Of a DNA stretch of 64,000 bases, positions 1 through 11,138 are shown one piece after another. This DNA is from Magnolia sinica. Its lineage: Eukaryota; Streptophyta; Magnoliopsida; Magnoliales; Magnoliaceae. The notes below the pieces were generated by a model, which made no database searches, was not told where the DNA came from, and worked only from the letters and a program-made list of their open reading frames with translations. The translations under genes and the position numbers were made by a program. Positions within the stretch are counted from its first letter, which is position 1; each line of letters opens with the position of its first letter. The stretch spans positions 63,372,001 through 63,436,000 of the forward strand of contig NC_080586.1 of NCBI RefSeq assembly GCF_029962835.1. Direction: 5' to 3'.

Positions 1-150
1 ATTTAGAAGTTTATGTCAGGATCTTATAAGACAGGAAACAAGTTAGTTCTAAAAATCAAATAGAAATAAGAATCTAAAACTAAAGTTAGTAAAATCCTAA
101 TCTCAAACTAATTCTAAAACTAATTAATCCCAGAAAACGTAACCGTCAGT
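1..150 (-). other. Untranslated leader of Athila-like element X
   Basis: On the minus strand this is what follows the primer-binding site of element X, so it is the start of the interior of an element whose body lies left of the window. It is A/T-rich and has no coding potential. Counterparts follow the primer-binding sites of the two other Athila-like elements (11139 and 15781) and share short runs around 'attctaaaac'. The assignment is inferred from position. Confidence 0.6.
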
Positions 151-167
151 CCCCGGCAACGGCGCCA
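151..167 (-). promoter_or_regulatory. Primer-binding site of X, matches tRNA-Asp
   Basis: Read on the minus strand this is TGGCGCCGTTGCCGGGG, the perfect complement of the 3' end of plant tRNA-Asp including CCA. Priming by tRNA-Asp is typical of Athila-lineage Ty3/gypsy elements. It sits 6 bases inside the LTR end at 174. It is the best preserved such site in the window, so X may be younger than B and C. Confidence 0.85.
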
Positions 168-173
168 AAAACT

Positions 174-2427
174 TCTTCACTCCCCAAGTATAGGGTTGTG
201 ATGTAGTAATAAACTCGGTAAGACCGAAGTCGAATCCACAGGGACTGATACCTGTACGTTATCTGAAACCAAGTAGGACTAGAACTAGACTAAGATGTGA
301 TCTAAACAAAATAGAATTTTAAGAAATAATTGGGGAATAATTATCTAAAACTTTAAGGAATTCAGAGGAAGGAAACTAGGGATTCAGAGGATCCACTTGT
401 AGAGATTAGGGAGATCTTATGCCTGCATCAAGGATTATGGAATCCAAACTGAACTTACTTGATCTGGTTTTTAAGAGATGAAAGGTATATGAATTAGAAT
501 GGATTTCATCACCACACCATGCCCAGGAGACAGTTAACAAAAGAATTAAACTAATTACCAACCAATCAACATGCCATGAAGGTCAAGAAGGGTACCATCA
601 TCCAACCATGCCCAGGAGACGATGGTGGACAACAGGGCCTCCTGACGTCATAAACATCAAAGAGAAAAAGAAATATTCAAAGCCATTGCAAACCCATTGT
701 AATTTTAGTCACAACAGACCATTAAAGACTGAAACGAATATTCTTTTAATAATCAACTTAAAACCAAGTTTAGTTCAGAAATTTTAAATTAAACGCATGA
801 AACAGTATCTCCCATCTCACTATAGGCTTCACCTCTTAGCCCTAGCTAAGAGGATTAGCTACACATGAATGGGCTGATTAAAACAGCAAAATAAAAATAA
901 AACAGGAAAAGAAAAGAACAAGAAGGAAAGAGAGAAAAAAACCCAGCTTTTCCTCCCGTTCCAGCCGTCCGTCTCTTTCAATCCCAGCAGCCCTCTCTCC
1001 AAAATCTCTCCAGAAGCCGAAAACAACTCCACGTTCAGCCGCCAATCGTCCAGCAGCCAACGTCTCTGCCTCCCACGTCCAGCCAAAAAGCCTCCACGGC
1101 AGCTCTGAATCCCCAAGTCCCTGCCAAGCTCTCCCTTTCACGTTTCAGCCACCGCTCCTGTCCCAAACTCTCTTTTTTTTCCTCCTTTCTCTGTGTTTCC
1201 TTTATATCCTGGTCCCCTGCGAATCAAAGACTTCATGCCCAAGTCTGAGTTGTAGCGTCGGGAGAGAAGGATAGTTATTTACGCAGCCGCGTTCGCGTTC
1301 GCAGTGAAAACGCAAAATATCTTGCGTTTGGGTTGTATTTATGGCGCGATATCAAATTATCCGTCATTTCTGAGATCTTGGCTAGAATATTGGCCTTCTT
1401 GTGGACACATTGGACAGTATGGATCACTTAAATTATTGATGACCGTGGCCCACTATCCCCCGCAAATCTCGGACCCAACCGGACGCGGAAACAGGGCTTG
1501 TGGACGCTGGCTCGCTGTCGAAGTTGGTGGGGCCCACATAGATTTTATTTTGGGAAATCCACTTCGTCCACTGTATTCTGCTCAAAAAACCAGGCGAAAA
1601 TCACTATTTTTGGATCCAAATCGGTGTGGTCCATGGAAGAAATCAGCTGCAATAGTTGTAGGGCAGTCCATTTGTGACCATTGAAACCAACACGTGTGCG
1701 TGCATGAGTGCATAAAGTCAACATGGGTTTGGCTAAATCGAGCCCCTCTGCATGATGGATGGCTCGGATTGAGCATTTGGACCATGATGATGGCCCACTG
1801 AGATCATCCGAAATCTCTGTTTCATGAAAGAAACAGAGTTCTTCAAAATACGTCCCACGTCCCTGTGTTGCCATGCACTCTTAGTGCAAAAAGTGTACTA
1901 TGTACACTGTATGATTATTATGAGAAATCCACACCAACCATCTTGTTCCTCATTTCATTTAAGCCGTGGGGGCCGAAGTTAAAGCGTATCTGGACAACGG
2001 GTGGGCCCCAAATCAGAATTTTATGGACTGATCTGTTAGTTCAGCCACTTTCACGAGGATCCAATGGCTGAAATTTGACGTGTACGGTTAGTTTTTGGTC
2101 TTCGAGCCATGTATAAAGTTTCGAGCCAAACAGATGATGGAAACCCAGTGATCTTGCATTCTGGCTGACTTTCAGGCCGCTTGAACTTCAGTTTCTCAAT
2201 TTTCGCGGATCTCTGGCGTGTAATTCCGTCGATCTTGGTCCCTTGGAGTCCGTCCCTTGCCTTGGTGCATTCTGAACGTTAAATCCGTGCTTTTAGCATC
2301 CTTTTTCAGTCCATGCTCGTAAATACACCTTGCATCACAAACACGATTAAACTGGTGCATTAAATAGTATCATGTCCATAAATTCAGGTAATAATTGGGT
2401 CTGATATGCAATATTTGACCCTCAACA
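174..2427 (-). mobile_element. 5' LTR of Athila-like element X
   Basis: On the minus strand the LTR begins TGTTGAGGGTCAAATATTGC at 2427, matching the LTR starts of C (14255), C 3' (35162) and B 3' (40320). It ends at about 174, just before the tRNA-Asp primer-binding site. It is about 2.25 kb, against about 1.5 kb for B and C. The extra length lies upstream of the TATA box (1201-1206) and includes a G+C-rich stretch near 1255-1330. The conserved downstream block around 'cctcttagccctagctaag' is shared with B and C in reverse complement. To the right it abuts copia pol sequence, so X inserted into element Y. Open frames here are not conserved with the other LTRs and are taken as chance. Confidence 0.8.
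1201..1206 (-). promoter_or_regulatory. Probable TATA box of the X LTR
   Basis: TATAAA on the minus strand in the context 'aggatataaaggaaac', followed by the block shared with the transcribed parts of the B and C LTRs. This is the expected place for the pol II promoter of the element. Inferred from composition and position only. Confidence 0.45.
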
Positions 2428-3296
2428 ATTTCCTTAATTCCATATTTGTCACAATACATTTCAAGTCAATCATTCTCAAACTCCCCACCATGATCACTCA
2501 TAATACGACTTATACAATATCCTTTTTCATTTTGAAGTCGTTTTGTCATCTTCTGAAATTCTTCAAAAGCATCGGATTTTTCTCGAAGAAAGGCTACCTA
2601 AGTAAATCTAGAATAATCGTCCACTACCAGAAAAAAAAATATCTCTTTTTCTCATGGCTCTCAACTTTGGTAGGTCCCACTAGATCCATGTACAATAGGT
2701 TAAGTGGTTTGGAAGTTGCTACGGTGGTTGTCTTTTTATGTCCAACCTTAATCTTATTGCCTTTAAGACAATCACCACACACAATCTTCTCCTTCTTTAT
2801 GATTTTAGGGAGACCTCTCAACAAATTTTTTGAGCTTAGTTTAGCCAAATTCCAGTAGTGGACATGTCCAAGTCTTTGGTTCCACAACTTGGATTCATTG
2901 TTTAAAGCCATGTGGCAATTTGTGAATAGGACACTTTCTTTATTGCTTTCAATTACATAGCAGTCGTCATTTGTATGAAGACCTTTCATGATAAGTTTTC
3001 CTACAAGGTCTAAGATCTTGCACATATTCTTAGAGAATGTGATTGAGTGTTCTTTATCACGGATTTGGGAAATGCTTAGGAGGTTATGTTTTAACCCATC
3101 TACACAAAGAACATCCTCAATTCTAGGTAGGTCAGGCCCAACTATTGTCCCTCTTCCAACAATCTTAGCAGAGCTCCCAACACCAAATGTGACTGACCCA
3201 TCGTCAAATTCTGAATAATTACAAAATTGGGTCCGATCACCTGTCATATGTCTGGAGCACCCGCTATCAAGATACTACTTAGAACTGTTACCTGCT
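2428..3296 (-). pseudogene. Copia pol remnant of element Y: protease end, GAG-pre-integrase, integrase
   Basis: Read leftwards, the protease end is first (YLDSGCSRHMTGD, with the usual W before it changed to a stop). The GAG-pre-integrase zinc-binding region follows, with HVHYW and then CGDC. The integrase core begins with MDLVGPT (first catalytic Asp), then VVDDYSRFT and SDHGGEFEN (second Asp). The part from 3247 to 2624 reads openly for 207 codons; after that the frame shifts at a run of T and a W codon is a stop. The catalytic Glu and everything downstream are cut off by X at 2427. Order and motifs are those of Ty1/copia, and the long linker and gag type suggest a Sirevirus. Confidence 0.85.
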
Positions 3297-4232
3297 TTAA
3301 GTGCAGTGTAGATCACAAGGTAGTTGTTCTTGTTCCTTTACAACCCATTTGGTGACAGTCTTCTTGGGAAATGTGGTTTCACCTTGGGTTTTCTTGTATT
3401 TCTCAGTTCTCTGTACCATATTTCCTTGATTCATCAAGTCTTGGGTTTTTTTATTTAATTGAGCAACTTGATTTATCAATTCCACCAACCTATCAGTCAC
3501 TTTAGGTAGTGTAGGATATTTTCTTACTTCATTTGGTGTATGCTTTGGAGAATTCTTTGTTTTCATGATGTTCCCGATTGATTTGAATTTTCTATATTGT
3601 TCAACCTGGAAATGGAGTGAGACCTACTAAATGCAAGACATTCAAATTTACAGTGTTCCGAATCTCTAAAGGAGTGACAGGTTTGATTAGTTATTGTGTT
3701 GCTTCCAGATACGACCGTCTGCTTAATTACAGGTGGTGCAGGAATAGGGCTTGATTTGTTTGATTCATAGCCCAACCCTCTTTTGTCTTTATGGCTTCTT
3801 CCCATCCTAAGTAGTTTATCCAATTTTTCACTACTTTGTAAAAATTTGTAACTAAGTTCAACAGACCGTTTTGACTTCTCTAAATCGAATCTCAGTTTAT
3901 GGTTTTCATTTTTGAGCCCTTCGTTTTTTGATTCTAGGAGTTTGATCTGTTTATTTAGTTTCTGATTTTCATACTCAAGGGATATTGAGGTTCTTTCAAG
4001 CTTGTCATTTTCAATATGATATTACTAAAGATCATTTATCCTTTGTGTATTTATTCTGAATGTTTCGTCAAGATCTTTTTGTAATTATTTATTTTTATTT
4101 TCTAAAATGCCAAGTTTTCTGAGAATACTAACACTATGTATGTACAGTTAATCATAGGCATCATATATACTCTCTTTTTCTTCTTCTTCTTTTTCCTCAT
4201 TGATTTGATGTTCATTTATCTCTTTAGAATCC
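3297..4232 (-). pseudogene. C-terminal half of copia gag of element Y
   Basis: From an ATG at 4232 (MDSKEINEH) the minus strand encodes an acidic start, a long Lys/Glu/Asn/Leu-rich segment of coiled-coil character and a degenerate zinc knuckle around CHSFRDSEHCKFEC. A Lys/Thr-rich linker to the protease follows. In-frame stops occur near 4145, 4090 and 4020, and a frameshift near 3566. This is the usual tail of Sirevirus gag. The N-terminal gag domain, seen intact in element F at 53976, is missing: only about 60 bases separate this ATG from the primer-binding site. Y is therefore an internally deleted copy. Confidence 0.7.
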
Positions 4233-4292
4233 ATAACTGCTACTTTTGTCAAGATCTCCCTCTATGTTGCTAAACCTTTGAAGAAGAATCTC

Positions 4293-4304
4293 GCTCTGAT
4301 ACCA
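4293..4304 (-). promoter_or_regulatory. Primer-binding site of Y, matches initiator tRNA-Met
   Basis: Minus-strand TGGTATCAGAGC, two bases inside the LTR end at 4307. This is the standard initiator-Met primer site of plant copia elements and is the same as in F (53894) and E (28175). Confidence 0.85.
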
Positions 4305-4849
4305 ATTGAAATTGTGGTTTAGACTGCTATATTAGAAGTATGGAATAGTCCAAGAGTCCTAGAGGGGAGTGAATAGGACTTTTCAAATACTTTTCCAATT
4401 AAAAATCCTAATTTCCTAACACAAACTACTTGACACTTTAAACTAAGAAAGACAACTTAACTCTAAAAGCTTCCAAGCCAATAGAGGATCCAATCACATA
4501 GGTTATTCAAGATAAGCAAATTAAGTGACTAGCCTATAGCATAATGAACATGTATGTTTGAAATATTGTACCTATCAATCCTTGACATTCATCTAATCAT
4601 GTATAGATACTTAATCATATAAACACATAAGCATAATAAAATAGATTCCCAAATATCAATTCCAAACAACACAGACATTTATATTGGTTCAGCTACGTGC
4701 CTACTCCACTCCCGATAACCGCACTCTCTCCTAGAGTGTTTCATATTTCACTACGAATTGTTTTAAATAAGGTTCACCATTAACCTTTACAGCCCTACAC
4801 AAAGGACTTAACAATTTATGCTCTTCACATGAATAAAGGTCCTACAATA

Positions 4850-5095
4850 AGAACCTACCTTTAGGCCCCATGGCCAAGGTCCCACACTAGGCACCTAGGT
4901 TTAGGCCTACCATCCAACGTCCCACACAAGGCACCTACATTTAGGCCCACCAACCAAGGTCCCACACAAGGCACCTATGTTTAAGCCCATCGGTCAAGGT
5001 CCCATAAGGCACCTACGTTTAAGCCCACCGGCCAAGGTCCCACAAGGCACCCACGTTTAGGCACACAGGTCAAGGTCCCACACAAGGCACCTACA
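4850..5095 (-). repeat. Minisatellite inside the Y LTR
   Basis: Five to six imperfect copies of a unit of about 35-45 bp, recognisable by 'caaggtcccacacaaggcac' on the plus strand and separated by 'tacgtttaggcccac'. It lies downstream of the TATA box, so it would be transcribed. A related degenerate array of 'cttgtgtagga' units lies at the same place in LTR H (about 63520-63690). Confidence 0.75.
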
Positions 5096-5655
5096 CGAGT
5101 TTGTTGATAGCAAACTCTTAACCTCAATCCTACATGAGGATAAAGATTAAACTATGGACTTAACAATGAAACTTACTTGTCATAATGAGTCTTCTTTTGT
5201 AGCACAGATTAGGTTGCTTGATCTTCGCTCTTTCATGCTTGAATTAACTCCCTGATGCTCCCCCGATCGCTATGTTGTAGTTTACCTATTGTTTTAGTTA
5301 CATGATCAAGAACCTTACATATGATATTCCTATTAAGGTAACCAAGGTAATGAGAGATGGTTGAATCTCTAACAAATGTTATGAGTGGATTGCATAAGAG
5401 ATTCAATTGATGGATGCACTAAAGTATGGTTGAGACTAAGGATATACCTATAGGTTTGGTCTAAATACTCTAGTGAAGGCTTGGGATCATGTTCTTCATT
5501 AAAGTGAGCTTTGAATGCTCATTGAGATGATGAATAATAATGAAAAGAACATGAATCTCATGTGAATAGAGTCTAGGATGAGTAATTAGAGCTTAGGACA
5601 ACCTAAGGACTCTGAAATGCCTAAATCCACAATTTTCACAAAGTTCTGGGTCCTA

Positions 5656-5960
5656 TATTTATAGAGAAAAGGGCCCAATGGATCTATAACGACTAGTTTT
5701 CGGTGCTACTGAGTGAACATTCGGTAGTACCGAAATATAGTCGATGGTACTGAAATATCACTCAGTGGTACCGAACTAGATCTTGAAGTTGCTGGATGAT
5801 TTTTGTTACTTTCTGTAGTATTGAAAGTTGTTCATCGGTAGGAGTTGGTAGTACCAAAATTCCAGTCGGTCGTATCGAATTAACTTCGAAAGTTGCTGGA
5901 CTATTTTAGGCACTTTCTATAATACTAAAGGCATCTTCGGTGCTACCGAAAGTGCCATTC
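5656..5960 (-). promoter_or_regulatory. TATA box and upstream palindrome cluster of the Y LTR
   Basis: TATAAATA on the minus strand at 5663-5656. Immediately upstream lies a cluster of palindromes and half-sites, the best being TTCGGTAGTACCGAA at 5720-5734 (7-base arms, 1-base centre). Degraded copies occur near 5697, 5745, 5765, 5835 and 5935. Repeated palindromes near the promoter are a known trait of Sireviruses as I recall; their role here is inferred. Confidence 0.6.
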
Positions 5961-6305
5961 GGTGGCATCTTTTCTTACCGAATGTGGACAAATTTTTCTA
6001 TTTTAACTTCTTGTCCATTAAATCATTCAAGAACTTAGAACTTCCTAAAACCAAGTTTAAAAGGGTAAACAATATGAACTTTAAATGGCTTGAAATAGAT
6101 GATCTAAGTGGGTTTTCCCATTTGGGTTAGAATCATCTATAGGCAAGATCCAAATCATAGAAGCTTCTTTGGATTCTCTCTTTGTAGCTTGGGCTTCTGC
6201 TCGAGTTATGTTGTCGGTCTTCATTTGCCAAGGACTCATCCAACTACTTGACACAACTAGTCACGTGATTAACTAACATATGTGTAAGATGAGTACACTA
6301 ACACA

Positions 6306-7000
6306 ATGCACACCTAACCAAGGACTGCCCCACAATCCCAACTTTTTAAGAGGTGTTGTTGGCCCATGCTAATGCGATGAACTCATATCGACACTTATTT
6401 AACATATAAAATTCAAATCAGTACAATCCAAAATGGAGGAATCCTCCTAACTTCGGTTGGAAAAATGGGCCAACCACCAATCCTCTTGCACCTCAAAGTG
6501 TACCTTATGTACTCCCATCAAACGAGACCCTTAAGGACACACTAAAATTTTTTATGCAAGGATAAATGCAGATTAATCAAACTATCATGCAAACCTTATA
6601 AGAATTGAAAATAATAATAATAATAAAATAAATAAAAATAAAAACATAGTGGAGAGAATTAAGTCCCAATGCAATGTGAGGGAGAAGGGCACATTTTCTA
6701 CCCAACCTCAATCAAACCCCAATGGCCAATACGAGATGGTTGATTCCAATTCCTCTACTTCTCATGTGGAACAAGAAAAGTCCATCACCACTCTTAGAAG
6801 TGGTAAGACAATTGATAAGGAATACCCATGAAGGTTGAAAAAACCCCAGGAATCCATAAAAGATTAGGAGGAGAATGAACCTAGAAACCCTCCACAAGAG
6901 AGAGAGGTTGAGTCAAAGCATAAAGTGGTGTCTGCATTTTCCCAACTTTTTCTCTCATCAAAGCGCCCATCTAAACATTATGATATTTTAGCAATTTTTC
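6306..7000 (+). pseudogene. Gag C-terminal remnant of Athila-like element Z
   Basis: The first readable words are the end of the zinc-knuckle region (KDCPTIPTF), then NAMNSY, then WRNPPNFGWKNG, all present in B (12420-12600) and C (17050-17220) in the same order. Further on LAPQSVPYV and QEKSITTLRSGK follow; the latter marks the gag-protease junction in this lineage. Stops and frameshifts occur throughout. The N-terminal gag half is not here because element Y inserted at about 6305; it should lie beyond the left edge of the window. Confidence 0.75.
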
Positions 7001-7119
7001 ATAAGTTAAGAACAACATTTCCTTATTGGACATGATTAAACAGATTCATTCCTATGCTAAAATTTTGAAAGACTTATGCATAGTCAAATGAAAATGAAAT
7101 ATGTAAAAGAAAGCTTTTC
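7001..7119 (+). other. Gag-protease linker of Z, degenerate
   Basis: Corresponds to the linker before the protease in B and C, with Lys-rich remnants. No reading frame of useful length is seen. Confidence 0.4.
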
Positions 7120-7930
7120 AAATAGAACAAGTGAGCACTATCATTAAGAAAAATGCTCCCAAAAAATACAAGGATTCGGGTAGCCCTCCAATATCATATA
7201 TTATAGGGAATTTCTTGATAAAACAAGTGTTGCTAGACTTGAGGGCAAGCGTTAACCACATACCCTATTTGGTGTACAAATAATTGGGACTTAGTGAATT
7301 AAAACTCACCAAGACAACCCTACAACTCGTTAACCGATCCGTGCATACCAAGAGGGGTAGTTGAGGATGTGTTAGTCTAAGTCGATAAGTTCTACTTTTC
7401 AGTGGACTTCATCGACTTGGATACACAACCAGTTTTAAATGTTAGCACACAAATTTTAGTCATCGTTGGATGTCCATTCCAGGTGACTTCAATTGCAATA
7501 ATAAATTGTCAGAATAGATTGATGAAGCTCTCATTCAGGAAAATAACGTTGAAACTGAACATGTTTAATCTATCTAAGCAACTAGGGGATGGAGATGAGA
7601 TCCATGAGGTAAACATGATAGACACACTCGTGAAAAATAAGCTTATGTTGACTACCATCTTCAATCCCTTATAAGCATGTCTCGCTTACTTCATATACTC
7701 TGATGATCTCATGATTTTACATGGAGTGAGAGCATTGTTAGATTATGTTGTCGTGATCGAAACTAATCGTTGGAGGCCAGCCTTTGAAAATTTTCCTCTT
7801 TCCAATTCTAAGCCTTTACCGTCTAGTATTGAAGCACCGAAGCTTGACCTAAAACCATTACCATTATAGCTTAAATATGCCTATTTGAGTCAAGGAGATG
7901 CACATCTGGTCATGATTTCTTCCCACCTGG
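7120..7930 (+). pseudogene. Protease and start of reverse-transcriptase region of Z
   Basis: The retropepsin region reads IIGNFLIKQVLLDLRASV, where the active-site DLGAS has become DLRAS (7236-7250, GGG to AGG). YLVYK and LGLSELK follow, then in another frame QPVLNVSTQILVIVGCPF. The stretch 7402-7674 reads openly for 90 codons and matches the sequence before the RT in B and C. The fragment ends at SSHL in the linker before RT, where element B inserted (target copies CCTGG 7926-7930 and CCTAG 41794-41798). Z continues for a few codons at 41794. Confidence 0.75.
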
Positions 7931-8596
7931 TGTTGATTGTTAAATATTTTCGATTCTGCCCTATTTACATCTTGGTTTTATGAACATGATAATGCTTAAT
8001 GGTATGCATGTTTGTGTTGCAAGGTGAATTTGAGAGCTTAGATTGAACAGAATGCTAAAAGCATGGATTTAATGCTTACGAATCATTACGGAAAATGATG
8101 GATCTTAGGAGACCAAGAATGAAGAGTTCACATGCCTAAGATCCAAGGAAACTAAGTACAAAAGATGAAGAAAGAACGCGAAAGACTTCACAATCCGGAG
8201 TAGAAAATAGACAGGTTCGGTCTAAAAAAACTTGCACGAAATAGTCCAACGACAAACGATGGAATTCAGAAGCTAATTTGATTTGGCCAACAATTAATTT
8301 GGCCTAATTGAAAGGAGGATTCAGTTCAACCGAAAGTGCATAAAAAGCTCCAACGAAGAACGATGAATTTTGGAGTTAATTCGGTTCAATCGAAGATTAA
8401 TTTGGTCCGACCGATGACTTAAACCCAGTCCGACCGAAATCGGGCAACTGCTAAAATAGAATCCTTTCTAAATTTAGACTCGGCTTCATATTAGACTTCA
8501 GTCCGACCTATACGTAACACGATTGCGTAAATCAAGTTACTTTCATGATTGGATTGTGGAAATTCTGAGTCGGTGTGTAAGGTGGAGCTTCATAAC

Positions 8597-8604
8597 TATA
8601 AATA
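8597..8604 (+). promoter_or_regulatory. TATA box of the B 5' LTR
   Basis: TATAAATA, aligned with TATAAATA at 14972 and 35872 in the C LTRs. The target-site copy of the solo LTR starts two bases later, at 8606. Confidence 0.6.
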
Positions 8605-8610
8605 CGAGTT

Positions 8611-10340
8611 TATAAGTGTTATATTGTATAAAACACACCTTTATTTGTCAAATTTCATTTAGACAAAATAACTTATGAAGTGGCCTTCTAATGTGGATCA
8701 AGATGAAAAATTCAAGATTCTTCCAAAGTTGAAGTAAGTAGAAGATCAAGATGGAAAGTTTAAATTCTACTTAGTTCAAGATGATTGAGTTCAAGTGCTA
8801 CTAAAGTTCTAATAGAAGATCAAGCTCTATCTTCAACTTCAAGCCCTATTGAAGAATTAAGTAGAAGAACAAATTCCATGAAGTATAAGCATTCAATCCA
8901 CTTCAAAGTTCAGTCATTTCAGGTATTATAAACCCTAAAAAGACCTTAAGCTTAGGTACTCTCAAAACATAACTTAAATAGGTTTTTATGCCTATGTTAG
9001 GCTAAAGTTCGACTAATCTAATTTAAGGATCAACTAGTCAATGTTGTGGCTCGACTAGTCTAAGGATTTTTCGACGAGTCTTAGTTTAAACTGAAGAAAA
9101 ATGGATTTTTTCATTACTTCTTCGACCAGTCGAGCAGACTGCTCGACTAGTCGAAGATGGGCCTTCGACCAATCCAGGGTTGCTTGACTTGAAGTCCAGC
9201 AACTAAATCAGTTCGGATTTTAGGCACCCTCGACCAGTCGAAGACATTGCTCAACCAGTCGAACAGGGACCTCAACCAGTTGAGCAGGGCCTTCGACCAG
9301 TCGAAGATCTGTTTTATCTTATCGCGCTTAAATTTAAAATTTTATTGGAACAGAATCTGGTTCTTAAATGATTCGAAGACTGTTATAGACGAGTCGAAGC
9401 AACAACTTCTTTGCCTATAAACAAAGGTTTTCTCTCAATCCAAAATTAACAATTCAAGTCTATTAAATCCTTTCATAAGAGAGAGAAAGGCCCCCATTAT
9501 TGTCAAGCTATTGCATGGTATTTATAATAATTTTAATAGCTTTTTGTTTTAATTCCTGGATCTCTTATTTTCTCAATCTTATTTTATAAAGAGAGTAAAT
9601 ACTCTTCTTTAAGATCTTAAGGAATTTAAACAAGTAACCTTTAGTTTGAATCTATTTAAAATCAATTTAGAACCTTGAACCCTCGTCTATATGACCAAAC
9701 ATTGAACAATCTACTATAAGAGAAGCAGTTCTACAGCTATATCGATTGATACATCTTCAAAGGAGAAGATAAGTATACTTTTTTTATAGTTTGGTTTTAT
9801 TAAGATAGATAAAAAATCTCATTTGTTAGTTTTCCTAAGATATCCAGAAAATCTCAGTGAGAGGTTTTTTTTTGTTTGTGATAGCCCTTTAAAATAACAA
9901 CTGTATTAGGTTTTAAGGTAACCCTAAGAAAACCTTATTTATAGTGATTATTGGGAGTGGAGTAGGTGTGGCTGTTTAAGAATAGTTGTTGTACACACCG
10001 AACCACAATAACTCTTGGTATTATGGTGAATGTTTCCTTTTTGCATTTATGGAGAATGTTTGTAATTTCATTTATGCAAAAGTGGTAAATGTTTGTAATA
10101 GATAGTTTTATTTTCTCTTGCTTGGTTTGAGATCTTGATTCTTACAAATGCTTGTGAAATAAGGTTGTCCTACCTAAACTTGGTTTATGTGTAGTTTGTC
10201 CTACGAATTAGTTTGAATTAATTTTTCAATACTAGTGTGATTGAGATTTCTAATTTATTTATTATTTCAGCACTTTAACTTTTTATTTGGCATAGTCCTA
10301 TTCACACCCCCTCTAGGACTTCTTAATCTCTCCTTTTTTA
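8611..10340 (+). mobile_element. Solo Sirevirus-like copia LTR (I) inside the B 5' LTR
   Basis: Starts TATAAGTGTTAT (TG changed to TA; compare TGTAAGTGTTAT of F at 60413) and ends near CTTTTTTA (compare CCTTTTCA of F). Target copies are GAGTT 8606-8610 and GAGTC 10341-10345. Inside are a TCGACYAGTCGA palindrome cluster (9010-9405), a TATA box TATAAACA at 9416, and the end block 'catagtcctattcacacccc' shared with F. There is no primer-binding site or interior, so it is the product of LTR-LTR recombination. It is of the F type but clearly diverged. Confidence 0.8.
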
Positions 10341-11121
10341 GAGTCCCTAGGGCATTTGTAAGTATCATTTAGGGTTTTAGGAGTGGATCAAAAGGGTGGA
10401 GAGCCGCCACCAAGAGTCTTTATTTTTCTTCCTTAGTTGTTTTTAAGTTTTATTTAACAGTTCTTAGTTCAATCATGTTTATGGTTGGTTAAATCTCTTA
10501 ACGAGGGCTAAGAGGTGAATCTTATAGCGTGATTGAGATGTTTACTTTTCTTTGATTCATGTTTATATTGAACTTCATTGATTTCTAGTTGATTTTAAAG
10601 AATATTTTCAGTTTTCAATGGTTTATTATGACTCAAATTATAGTAGACCTTGCGATAGCTTTGAGTATCTTCTTTTTTATTTGAGATTGTGGGATTGGTA
10701 AATCCTGGGTTTCCCATCATCTCCTGAGCATGGTTTGGTGACGGAATCCCTTCCAAATCTTCACAATCCTCTTTCATTGAAGCTAGATTAATGAGAAGTT
10801 CAGAGATTTGATCATCTCTCTTTCCAATTGGATAAGATAGGACTCTGATTCCAATTGCATCTCTTGAATCAAGTGAGGTATCATCTTAATAGCTACAAGT
10901 GAATCCTTGGTACCCTAGTTCCCACCTTTAAATTCACAAGTTTCAATCTACAATATCATAATTACTCCAATTATTCCAGATTCCTAATTTAGTTCTTCTT
11001 CTAATGCTAATTCCAGCTACTTTCAGAATACGCACTAGATTAGTCCCTGTGGATTCGACCTCAGTCTTACCAAGATTATTACTACATCATGACCCTACAC
11101 TTAGGGTTGTGAATAAGTTTT

Positions 11122-11138
11122 TGGCATCATTATCGGGG
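11122..11138 (+). promoter_or_regulatory. Decayed tRNA-Asp primer-binding site of B
   Basis: TGGCATCATTATCGGGG against the ideal TGGCGCCGTTGCCGGGG. All five differences are C-to-T or G-to-A, which points to loss by cytosine deamination. Confidence 0.75.

Larger units (their letters stand above)
4307..6305 (-). mobile_element. 5' LTR of Sirevirus-like element Y
   Basis: On the minus strand the LTR ends at 4307 (...ACAATTTCA), two bases before the primer-binding site. It begins near 6305, where clear Athila gag sequence (element Z) resumes; the exact first base is uncertain by several bases. Length is about 2.0 kb. Reading 5' to 3' it holds an upstream region, a cluster of TTCGGTANTACCGAA palindromes (5960-5690), a TATA box at 5663-5656, a tandem array (5095-4850) and an end block with 'ggagtggagtaggc'. 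The same architecture, with a different palindrome, is seen in H at the right edge of the window. Confidence 0.75.
7931..11115 (+). mobile_element. 5' LTR of B, interrupted by solo LTR I
   Basis: Begins TGTTGATTGTTAAATATTTT and ends GTTGTGAATA just before the primer-binding site. The true LTR is 7931-8610 plus 10346-11115, about 1.45 kb. A TCGG-palindrome cluster lies at about 8210-8560 and a TATA box at 8597-8604. The insertion of I falls directly after the TATA box, separating the promoter from its transcript start. Confidence 0.85.

Noticed and set aside
859..1141. Two overlapping minus-strand frames with Phe-rich ends
   Set aside because: Overlap in the X LTR and are driven by an A-rich tract; no conservation.
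1304..1684. Open frame of 126 codons on the plus strand
   Set aside because: Lies inside the X LTR, antisense to its transcript, with no recognisable motif and no counterpart in other LTRs.
2406..2858. Open frame of 150 codons on the plus strand
   Set aside because: Antisense to the copia integrase of Y, which shows clear motifs on the minus strand.
4293..4304. tRNA-like matches at primer sites (151, 4293, 11122, 15764, 28175, 53894)
   Set aside because: Only 12-17 bases match the tRNA 3' end; there is no cloverleaf, so they are primer-binding sites and not tRNA genes.
4850..5095. Regular repeats resembling a CRISPR array
   Set aside because: Units are imperfect and spacers are not unique; it is an LTR minisatellite in a plant genome.
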